From the NCBI GenBank assembly GCA_903813345.2, contig CAIIXF020000005.1, forward strand, positions 10,421,375 through 10,485,374: a stretch of DNA of 64,000 nucleotides. The letters run 5' to 3'. The stretch comes from Owenia fusiformis (taxonomy: Eukaryota > Annelida > Polychaeta > Sabellida > Oweniidae). Shown in pieces: positions 9,616 to 21,000 of the stretch; position 1 is the stretch's first letter; each line of letters starts with the position of its first letter. The notes beneath the pieces were generated by a model that did no database searches, had not been told where the DNA came from, and saw only the letters and a program-made list of their open reading frames with translations. Both the position numbers and the translations under genes were made by a program.

Positions 9616-12600
9616 ATGAAACTCAGCTATTTTGATATAAAAGGTAAGCTAGTTTAAAATTATAAATTAAAGGAATTAAAATTAGTTACACTATAAAACT
9701 ATGATACACAGAAAATAATTACAATACTTTTTTGTTAACATGCTGATTCATTATAGTCATTTAAGAATAATTGAAGTTGAAAGATTTAAATAAATTTTCT
9801 CTCTATGATACACTGTGAAAATGTTGGTGGTTTTCTAGCACGTGCTCAGCCAATTAGATACCTGCTAGTGGACAATGGCATTCCATATGAAGATGAACTT
9901 ATTCCTGTATGGCGGAACGAAGATGCCTGTGAAAAATTTCGGAAAGGAGAATTTAACCTAGATGATATCAACAGTGGATTGTTTCAACCAGATTTCAGTA
10001 AAGAATGGCTGGAGAAAAAGTCAAAGATGGTATTACAAATTTCTATTAGTATTATTAGTGAAAAACATATGTATATCTTCTTATTTCACTCAATGCAAGT
10101 CTATGCTGATATTTTTAAATATTTCTTTTTGCATCAAATAAATGCACAGTTTATTATACACTATACAATCATGGCTAAAAGATTTAAACCCAAGCCCAGC
10201 CTCGATTAAAAATTTACAAAGTTTTATTAGTATATTTTTGTTTGAATTCATACAAACTAGAACGTTGAATAATGTAGACATAGAGGACAGAAGTGATTTG
10301 TTCACATTTTGACTGAGGATCCAGTTTGTTGTCTTCATTTTTATACTCATTATGGGGTGCGTCACCATTAAAACACACACAAAAATGTAAAATATAACTT
10401 TTAAAAAGCTGAATATTAGGAAGATTTAAGCAAAATATGACATATTACAGCTGGTTGACAGTTTTTTCAGGATCAAAATTCAACAGTGTGTATCGATACG
10501 CTCGTATCGTAACCAAACGAGCCGATGCATTGATGTATCAATGAATCGCGGGAACCCTAATAAGCACATATCTTGCTATTTCTTATGGTACTATTGAAAC
10601 AACCATCCCTCTGTTGTAAAATTAGGAATGCAGCAGATTATTCAAAATAGTATATTCTAATTAATATAAGGAATAAAGACCGAGACTTTATGATTTATGG
10701 CACAAAATATGACCAAAAACTTTATTCTGTTCAATGTTAAAAGAAATTGAGTAGCATTTATGAATTTTAGTGGTCATACATACTCCAATATAGACCAGTA
10801 AATCAATTGTTCTAGCTAATGTGACACCACAAATCATATTAGAATTGTGAATATTTAAATTCTATTTTGATGACTCCTTTCTAGATTAACCCAAAATTTA
10901 ATTCAAAATGACTGAATTAATGGCCTGCATCATTTTCAGCCATATGGACAAGTACCTGCGTTAGAAACGGATGATGGTCTAAAAATTGCGCCAACGAATG
11001 CTATACTTCGTTATCTTGCAAGAAAGTTTAAACTATGTGGATCAACTGATGAACAAGCTACAGAGATTGACATGCTCTTCGAATTTGAAAGTGAGCTCAG
11101 AGAAAGGATGTATAGCATGATCTATTCTAACTTTGTAAGATCAATTTTTTTTATAAAATTCACTTTACAGATATTGCCATATTTAATTCTATTAAAATTC
11201 TCAACATGTAGAAAATTGCAAAAGTATTTGTATGTAAACCTCATGCTATCAAGGAAAAATCTATCAAATGCATAAAGTTAAAATTGTGAAATTTTTGACT
11301 TACTGAAAAAACGATGTGACTGCCATCTATTTAATTCTACATCTATTCATTTAGTACAATGGTAGCAGAGAAAAGCTGAGCAACATTGTAATGCCACGAG
11401 GACTGACGATATTAGAGGTATAATATATAATAAAGGCAAATTACTATATTTTTAATATTCTGATAAAATCATTTTGGTTGGTCGCATTGATTGCTCCACC
11501 ACATTGATCATAGTTATTTTTATAATATTAAAAAAAATGAATAAAGGAAAGTGTACCTAATTGAAGTAAGAAATGTTTGAATCAGCATTTAGATTATCCA
11601 GGATAATAATTAGAAGTCTTCGTTAAAATACTTTAAAAAGTTATAATGGAATAACGACCATTCTGAGTGTAGGACGTTGGCGCCTTTTTAAGTAAATTCA
11701 TATTAGATCATAAAAGCCTTCTTACAAAGAATGGGTATCGATATGGCGAACTTTTTGAACACATGTTTCTCTTAAACCAGTCATCAAAAATGTCTGAAAA
11801 TCTTACAAATTGTCAATTTAATGACCATCTTTTGAATGGTAACAATATAATTTGAAATAGATATACATACTTCCATCTATATTGTTTTAAAAAACACATC
11901 AAGCACTTGTTTTGTTCTTGGTATCATGTTTCCAGAGTAAAATGAAACATCTTTCCGAACCTCATACTTTTTAAAAATCAACCAAAAATTCCTTTGTATA
12001 ACTTTAATATTGAGAGGTCTAAAAACAAGTTGTACTCGTATATGCTATTTTGTTCCAACAAGGTTCGGAAAGACATTTTATTTCATTCTCAAGAATTGGT
12101 AGAAAGGAGCAAAAACAATTGCACTAAAAAAACAAAAAAAATGTTAACAAAAACAGTTATATAAAATATTTCTAAATAATTTTCGCATTAAATTGTTGTC
12201 AATCAGTCAACATTACATAAAATACCATGTTTTTTACAGAATGTTTTCAATGATTGGTTTAAGAGAAAAGCATTGTTGAATTCAGTTCTCCATATCGATA
12301 CCTATCCTTTTGTGCAGATTGAGATCGTCATTGCATGTACTGGTTCATTTCCTCGGCGATTTTAAGTTAAAAATAAATTGTATGAAAATCTTGATTTATT
12401 GTAAAAACGACCTGCTCCAGCAGGTTGATCAAATTAGTCGATGACATGCCATGAAGAAATCAACCTATACACGTTGGTCCATAAATGGTAATACATCTGA
12501 GGAGACAAACAAAAAGTTCAGTTTCTTTTCTTTTACTTTTAGGGAGAACTTAAGAAAAACAAGGGTGGAGTGGGATTCCTTGTCGGAGATGAAATCACTT

Positions 12601-12782
12601 TTGTGGACTACAAAGTGGCTGATTTGCTAGATACGTGTAAGGCAGTTGACCCAAAAGCACTTGATGCATTCCCTGCATTAAATGGCTACTTTGATAGAAT
12701 CATTGCAAGACCAAAAATTGCTGAACTAAGGGAGAAGGAGCCATACAAATCCATGACCTTTGTGGGTGCAAAGTATATCTAA
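9616..12782 (+). CDS. Pi-class glutathione S-transferase, copy 2
   Basis: Five coding exons: 9616-9643, 9839-10029, 10940-11134, 11355-11417 and 12543-12782, joining to 238 residues with the same exon phases as copy 1. The N-terminus is MKLSYFDIKARAQPIRYLL with Tyr5 kept, and the last exon is nearly identical to that of copy 1. Compared with copy 1, the glutathione-site loop has changed: PVLE is PALE, and the glutamine that in GSTP contacts the gamma-glutamyl group is Pro91 (APTN instead of TQTN). HLARKFKLYG has become YLARKFKLCG. The reading frame and splice sites are intact, so the gene looks expressed, but glutathione binding may be altered. Introns 2 and 4 are longer than in copy 1, and intron 4 holds a foldback repeat. 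Confidence 0.93.
11733..12305. repeat. Foldback element in intron 4 of GST copy 2
   Basis: Nested inverted arms. The outer arm GGGTATCGATATGGCGAAC at 11733, followed by a CTCTTAAACCAGTCAT segment, is mirrored at 12248-12305 (TGATTGGTTTAAGAGAAAAG and CTCCATATCGATACCTATCC). Inner arms with CTTTCCGAACCTCATA near 11952 are mirrored by AGGTTCGGAAAGACATTTTA near 12060. The whole unit can fold on itself. It is absent from copy 1, so it was inserted after the gene duplication. Confidence 0.65.
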
Positions 12783-13943
12783 GAAATCATTAAGGACTAA
12801 TGTTGAAATGATTTCAACTGTTTTGCGCTGAAAAATATTCGCTATACAAAGATTTTTAAAATACCATAATAGACTAAATCAATGTGGAATTTATCTTGAT
12901 TGCAATCATTATATATTCAAAATTTGGTCAAAGTGATATCGTATTTGAAATTTACATTATAAAATTACATTAAAATTTTAACTTTCTTTGATAATGTGAC
13001 TTCTAGGTCAGATGATTCACTATAGAGCCCATGTTATAAAATCATGAAAAGTGAAATTTCTTTTATTAGACAGGTATTATTTTCTTGACTTATTAATGAT
13101 TGTTTTATTATCAAACACAAAAGGCTCATCTGACATAATAGGCATCCACCCCATTATAACTGCAAATCAACACAAATGTCAAGGAAACTGGGGGAATGAC
13201 TATAAATTGAAAAGATAATCAGAAAAAGTTTGACATAAAATATATATACACTGTTCACAAATACAAATATCTGACAGTATGAGCCTTCAGAGCAATTGAA
13301 TATTAATAAAATTTAATTAAATGAGAAACTGCTTGAATAAATAAAGAATAAATGCAGCTTTCAATATAACAGATCAGCGTACACTGTTCAGTGATTTGAA
13401 AATGTAGATATAAACCCAGTGAGTATATAATTCAGTGATCTCCCCAGGATTTTATCTCAACTGGGTGCAAAATTCTCATTTTCACAGTTCAGACCAAAAT
13501 TGGTAGAATATGCCATTTCTCATGATTTTTCTCATTTTCAAGTGGGTGCAAATGGATTTTCAGGTGGGTGCAAGCATGTTTTCAAAATCTTGGGTGGGTG
13601 CTGTGCCCACTTGCTTTAATGCTGGGGAGACCACTGTAATTATAATGATAAAGTAAACTGTACAGTCGGAACACCTATTGTAAATCCAGAATGAGAATAA
13701 AAGAGCCACATCCCCCCGTTCATGTCTTATAATACTTTTACATGACGTTATACCAATAAGACAAAATACTTGTACATGACAATGGCATTCATAAACAAAA
13801 TACACTTGAATTCTGATCGCAAATGGTAGAATTTTACAGATGCCAATACCAAAACCAAAGATACCAAGTTTCCAAATTATCCATTCATATCCCCATCAAA
13901 AGAATTTCAACTTTTGGAATAAAATGTAAGATTCAATGCTCAC
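12783..13943. other. Spacer between GST copy 2 and the last visible huntingtin exon
   Basis: No exon of either neighbour is recognisable. About 12920-13050 resembles 51820-51980 (shared TCAAAGTGAT, ATGTGACTTCTAG), an old dispersed repeat. A short MITE lies at 13433-13636. If huntingtin continues leftward, this stretch is part of its intron after exon 28. Confidence 0.5.
13433..13636. mobile_element. 204-bp MITE with 5-bp target duplication
   Basis: The left end CAGTGATCTCCCCAGGATTT and the reverse complement of the right end CAGTGGTCTCCCCAGCATT are inverted repeats. The flanks are TAATT on both sides, which would be the target duplication. The interior has three GTGGGTGCAA-type words. It is non-coding. 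Confidence 0.7.
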
Positions 13944-16900
13944 CTGACTGAAACATGTGCGTTGTATACAAGAGAAGATGGGCCAGTTGTTGGCATAGAA
14001 ACGAAGTTGGTTCTGGGTGATGACTACAGAGGGAGCTGTCGTTGATGCCTGAAGCGACCAATCCAATTACTTGCAACAAAAACCTACAAATCATAAATAT
14101 CGAAAGTTTACTTATGATGAGAAGAGAAGGGTATGCTAAATGCTAAATAATGGTCTTATTTCTAATCATTGGCAATAAAAATCTTTCTGCAACAATCTCA
14201 ACAGTATCTGTATTTGTGATTCATTTATAACAGAGACTATAGGATGAAGAACTTGTGGTGTACAAAAATCTCAAACCTTAGCACCACTAGCATTCGAGAG
14301 ACTCGAGCAAAAAGGTGAGTGGAGCATGTTTTTCCCTAATCTAATATACTTGTTACATTTTTTCACATTTTTTCATAACAACAATTCATATAGACAAATA
14401 GATATTCCTACCTAGCTAGGGTTTCCTCTGGGGCTAACAGAGCTCTATTCTCAATACTTGGTTCACCCATGTCCTTCACAAAGCCATTCTTGTGCCTCTC
14501 TAAAGTGTTCGTGAAAAGTTTGATTCCCAGCTTCAACTCACTCAGCCTGGACAGGACCACTTCCTCTTTAGATTGTGAGATCAACACACGCAGAATAGAG
14601 AGCGGAATGTTCAGCCATCTTTGAGTGTTCGAGACTGAACTCTGGAATTAAGTACAAAAACATGCAAAACACCCATGGTTTTTTAATTTCATTTCATATG
14701 TTCAAAACACATTTGATCTACAGCAACCATACAGCGGCCTGAGCTGTACAAATGAGTACAACACTCTATTGGTTCTCAACTGAATGCGTCATTCCTCTAT
14801 GAACTTAAAACTGCAAAGTTGGTTTTTACACACACTGCACAAATTAATCAAAATTACACAGCACACCTCCCTACAAAGTATCGTCAGTGTATATTGTCAT
14901 ATCACACAATCAGATAAATTTATATTAAAATTGTACATACCAAATCCCATGGAGCAGCAAATAGATTTTTCAACACTATATCAACAGGCCTGAATACACT
15001 TGGGGCCACAGCTTCAAAGACCCTGTGGAGGACATCTAGGGCTATCTGATCATCAAGATGCATGCGTTGTTTAGAGAGCAGCGGAAGTATCATGTCAACA
15101 ACCTGCCTTGAGAGACGTTTCCACTTCTCTTCGCTTTCTTTATGGTTTTGATGTAGCACAACAATGAGCATTTCAAGCACCTGTGAATTTGGAAAAATGG
15201 TTTATACAAAATACAGCATAAACACAAATCGGATGTAGAACAGTCAAATAATTCTTAAGTTGCAAGGAAAACATTGAAGTTGAAGAGGCAATTACATTGT
15301 TTGCACAGAATTAAATAAAATAGTTGACAGTGATACAATCTAAATAGTAATTATATGTCATTTTATTTTGATTTAATTTTGCACACAAGAAATATGTTTA
15401 TCTATAGTATATTAAAAAAACATTCGGCAGTTTTCATAAGGTTTTGTTAATTTACGAAGTAAGGCACAAATATGAACTTTGTCGTAAGACCATTACATTA
15501 TTGAAGGTGTATTTATACCTGGTAATGTTGTATGAGCCTGAGTAACATAGCAACCACCACTTCACGCTGTGTGTCCAGATCCTTAACAGCATCTGCCTTA
15601 TTACTGCTCCTCAGAACAAACAAGTCATATACAATAGGCTGTAATGCTGGGATAGCTGGAAATAACATACACAATAGGCTGTAATGCTGGGATAGCTGGA
15701 TATAACATACACAATAGGCTGTAATGCTGGGATAGCTGGAAATAACATACACAATAGGCTGTAATGCTGGGATAGCTGGAAATAACATACACAATAGGCT
15801 GTAATGATGTGATAGCTGGAAATAACATACACAATTGGCTGTAATGCTGGGATAGCTAGAAATAACATATACAATAGGCTGTAATGCTGGAAATAACATA
15901 CACAATAAGCTGCAATGCTATTTTACGATTTCCTCAATGAACCTAGATAACTCCACATTATAGAGTGAAGCCTCAGTTATATTTGCTGTATGGTTGGCGT
16001 AACTTCACAAAATCGATATAGAAAATCTACATCGTACTGCATATCCCTATATTTCATGCTGTATATTTCTCTTGATTTTGGGAAGCTATGACCACCATAA
16101 TCCTACTGTAGATCAAATGTGACAAAGGCATTAGCCAGATACCATACATACCATGTGTTACTGGGTTTTGTCCACTAGCCATGATACCATCACACAACTG
16201 AATGATCTTGGGCATGCCTATGATGGTCTTGGAATGGTACCTCTCGTATGATAACAACACCAGGAAACGGAATATATGTGGAATCAGTGTCTCAGATCTC
16301 CTGAAATGAACAAAAATGATCCCTCATTTCATTTGAGGAATTAAGATCGTGATTCTGATATTCATAATATGTGACAATCAAGGTCTTAGATATGATTTCA
16401 ACATGATATCAAAATGTGCCTTCGCATGAAATTTACTATCATCATAACTATCATGAATATTTAGCAACAGTCAGATTATTTTTAGATATAAAACTGATAT
16501 TCCACTATAGCATGTATAATTGTAAAGCAATACTTACTTGATTTGCCCCTCTTCTATGTATTCAAATTGTTTGATCACAAACCCAATGAAGATCTGATCA
16601 GAATCCAGCAAGCAATAGTTAACCCTGAGTTGAACCAACTGGGCCAGCAAGTTGAGAACTTGTTGTTGAAGATCCAATGAGCTGGTGATAGTGTACTGCT
16701 TTAGGGCCTTGATTACTAGTGGCTCAAACAATCTTATGTAACTAGCTATGGATGCCTGGAATTATTGAAATACATTCAAGAAATCTCAAACAATCTAATG
16801 TAACTAGCTATGGATGCCTGGAATTATGGAAATGTGCGTGATAAATGTATAGCTATATTCAATTTTATTATATCATCACCAGAAGTGGTTACATATTGTT

Positions 16901-18078
16901 ATGGTCTCCAACTTATTCTTGTGGCTGGTGTTGGGGGGTTGCTGTTCAGAGGTTGGTGTTAGGAATCTACTACCCAACACCCTGTTTCCAAACCTGTGCT
17001 ATGTTGCTATTTCATGGAATTATCATCAATCAATCAATCAATAGTTCCCGATGTTTTTTGATATCATCTAAATATAACTTCACTGACCCCACTTCCATGC
17101 CTTTAAATATTACCTTGTCAGCCTTGCTCCCAGGCTTTAATATGGCAGGGACCTTCTTCTCCGCCCTCTTCTTCAGCCAGCCAAGCAAACTGAAATATAA
17201 CACAATAGACTGATTATCCTGAGTACCAACCTGCTCCATGCAGTAACCTCTACCTATTGCATATGATTTTGTGGTTTTAATGCTAATGAATCCTTATCCT
17301 TGCAATCTGAAATGCAACTTTCTCATTAATTCTTGGATGGTTAATTTTAAAAAGAGTATGAGGTACTAGGTAAATCCCATGATCTTCTATTGCATAGATC
17401 GATTAGTTATAGGGGAAAACAAAGAATATAATCTCTAAGGACAGATTCCAACAGTAGCTGTAATGGGAATATGAATATGAATCAAATGGCAGCTATTCAT
17501 GAAGGCATAAAATTCTGAGACTGCAATTTTAATTCTTAATCTGACAGTATTAGACTCTAATTAAGTTTCCATACCTCACTGGTTCTTCAGGTTCAATGTT
17601 AGTTGTACTCTTAAACGTTGCCGTGGTGATGGACTGCGCAAACTGAGTATAGGGAGTTGTGAAACAAGCATGGTAGAGCCCTGGTTTAACATTGGCTCCT
17701 AGCCTGGGTTGTTTCCTTGATGATTTCTTGGCAGTGTTTGTGGTTTGAGTTGATTCCCACTGACTGGCTAGATTCGTGCCAAATAAACCCTTTAACAACT
17801 GGAATAAAGAATGTGAACTTCAAAATCAGAACACTTCACTTTTAATGTTTAACCCCTTGAATTCCTAGAGCAACAAAAACATGCTACAATACCTGTTGAA
17901 CACACAGCACTGTGGATGTAGCCTCCAATGTAAAAGTACTCTTCAAATACCCTAAAAGCTCCTCTGCATATTTCCCAATCTCATTCAATGAGGCAATTTC
18001 AAGTACTTGCGCCAGAACCTCTAGTGTGGTTTTGAGTAATGTTGAGAATTTCTCCTGCGTGCTCAAATCAAGGGAAAT
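13944..18078 (-). CDS. HTT: Huntingtin exons 20-28: bridge and start of C-HEAT region
   Basis: Exons 18078-17893, 17798-17575, 17189-17114, 16755-16538, 16300-16152, 15655-15519, 15180-14941, 14641-14412 and 14083-13944. This is the most conserved part: [86 protein letters not shown] and [16 protein letters not shown]. Exons 23 and 25 both have partial duplicates of their 5' ends in the preceding intron (16787-16830 and 15656-15919). Exon 28 ends with a good GTGAGC donor, so more exons are expected. Confidence 0.95.
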
Positions 18079-21000
18079 CTAAAAAATGTAACAAAACCAT
18101 TACATGAAAGTTATAATATAATAAGACCTAAAAGCAATTAACTTTGTATTTTTTGTGTTTTGTGCATAGTGTGTTAATAAAAAGTGAGTTATAGGGAAAT
18201 CAAAATGTGAGAAGGGTTCTAGAAACCTGAGTTATAACTTATAATGAATGGACAGGAAAGAACAGGTCCATTTAACAGACTATTGGTCCACTTAGACTTT
18301 TTCTGAAAAACTCATTCTTCCATTTACTTTTAAAACCGATTGCAAGTTGTAGATAAACCTTTCTTCTTGAGATGTGCAATTTCAAAAAGTGGCATAAGTT
18401 CTCTGTTTCTTTGAAAAATTGGCAGTAAGAACCCCTATCACAAGGCTGTCTCAATATGGGTACACATTATGTTTACCATCAAAATAATATCAAAACTTAT
18501 CATTATATAGAATTTAATATATGGAACATATGGCATACAAGTATTTGGAGAAGAAAATTGACAAAATCTAGCGATGTATGTAGTTTACCTATGCAAATCT
18601 AGAAAACATTGTCATTTTTTGTTCACTTTTTTATCAAGTTTTAGCATGGTGCTCATTCCCTTTCATTGAAAAGTTAACTGTCAGCCCACACTCCCACAAA
18701 AAATATATTGAAACTGTATAATGCAGAGACTGTAAAGTAGCTTCTCTGCAAATATCATTTTTGTGGGAGTTTGGGCTCACCACTAAAACTTAAATTTTGT
18801 GATGAAAATAAGCCTGACTTGTTTATGTTTTCAATATGGCTGCTAACCTGAGTATACATGTACACTACATAACTGCATGTACAGATTAGGCCATCCAAAA
18901 TTAATTATATGTTGGCATTCTGATGAAGTTATTATTTAAGTTATTATTTAAGAGTGAAAATGCAATAACACATTGTGCCAAAGCAAGTAACACACCTCTT
19001 GAGTTCAGATGACCTTGTTAATAAAGTTTATATACATGTAGTTTTTAATCAATCTTGGAACTCATTTAGCAACAATATAATCCAAGATCACAATTCCCTT
19101 TGTCATTTATATACATTACAAGTAGAGAGTACATGGGGAAATTTTGTTTTTCCTGAAAACATAGAATTTAGTGACATTATTATAAGAAAATATTTGAATG
19201 GCCCAAGTGTTTTTCTAAATAGGGAATAAGTAGAAATTATTTTAGGCAATCCTTTGAGTGTCATGCCATTCATACATGATGCTGCCTTATATTTTATGAT
19301 ATATATTGAGAGAGGATTTCTCTGAATTATTTGTGTTTCAAATATGGGAATAGCAAATTGGCAAATAACTTTAAAAGTAACTGTACATTCAAACATTTTA
19401 ATTTCAAATGCCAAATAAAAATGCCAAATGCCAATGGGCATTTAGTAAAAGTGACCCTATAACTATTTAGAATATGGCAAATATGTTTAGAAAACTGGCG
19501 AGAAGCAATTGAAATAAGAAAATCCATTCTTTTTGAAATGCCCTTGTGTGAATTTAATTTCAGTCATTTTATCCTAATTGCCCATGGGCATTTAAAATAA
19601 TAATCACATCCCAACTCTTAAAACATGCTTAGGATACTGCTAGAGTCTCAAAAGGTAACAAGAACATTCATTTTTGAAACAAGAACATTTAGTCCCCCTA
19701 AAAATGCCCATATTGGTATTTATTTTCAGGTAATTGCCTGTGATAATTTATTTAAATTTTTTTTTCATTTCTATTCATATGTCTTTTTATCAGTCACAAT
19801 CAAAATAAAGCTAATTGCTCTCATTTCTTGGATTAGAAACAGTAAAATTTTGACAAAAATAGCAACTCTCAAAGTTGACCTTTAAACCACCCTAGTGTCA
19901 AGGTCAAATGTCAAAACTCTCAGAAATCACATTTTAAGTAATAAGTCATTCTTCCTCTTCAATTCCATGTCAATATATACTTGTTTTGTAGGGGGGCTAA
20001 AAGAGGGGTTTACCGCCACCTGTCCTTTAAAAGTCTCCATTCTAGCAACAGTAATGTATTTTTATTATATTGTAATGGGCATATATTAGACTCAATACCT
20101 TGTAGTTTGAGAAAGCATTCTTCATGACTTCATAAAGTTTCATATAGTGAGGGATGGCATAGAAGGAACCAAGGCCCTCCTTCTTGTTCTTTTCCTTGTC
20201 TTTTTCACTTTCCTTATCTGTAGACACATAATACACAAAGTTAGATAATACAATATGTATGTCTGGATAAATAATGCATTAGATAACACTCACATATTTG
20301 AGGAAATGGACTGGATATACTCTGCATGTCTTAATCGAGCACTAATAATTCTAAGTTTTATTAATGAAAGCCCATGCCAATGAATATAATATTTGCAATG
20401 TCAACTACCATAGTGAATCAAGAAAGCTTTTTCCAATATATGTTTTGCAAAAATAATTTTCACATTTTTAAAGACAATTTTCACATTTTTAAAAACAAAT
20501 TTCAAATACAATTTTCACATTTTTACCTTTTTGAGAATCTTTGGCTGCTTGTTTTTCAGATGTTTGTGTGGTTTGAGAGGGGTCTGTCATCTTTCCTTTA
20601 GCTTTGTTGCGTTTGATTGGACTGAGGGAAGGTGCTGTGGGGAGGGAGGGTAGAGATGTCCTAGTGGCTGGTGGGGTGACTGTGACGTCTTCAATAATGT
20701 GTGTGCAGATATTGAGGAGCCTAAAATTGAAAATTATAATCTATATTCATTTATTCAAACAGAGATATCCGCCAATTTAAGATTTTTAGGAATTAATTTT
20801 AGATATAATATGGACATATAGTTTGCCTATCCTATGAACCAACAATTTCTTTGCATCTTGCGAATTGCGATACATGTGAGAACATAATATTGAAGTTCAT
20901 AAAATATCAAAAAGATTCTCTTTCCATCCATTTGAGATTCATCTCAAATTAAACATATAGAGTTATATCTCTCGAGATACATTCTAGTGTATCAATATCA

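Noticed and set aside
9284-9617. Cys/Leu/Pro-rich open frames on the minus strand
   Set aside because: They are translations of the GGCA microsatellite.
15513-15905. Three overlapping minus-strand open frames of 69-130 codons
   Set aside because: They are the frames of the 40-bp minisatellite continuing into huntingtin exon 25, not separate genes.
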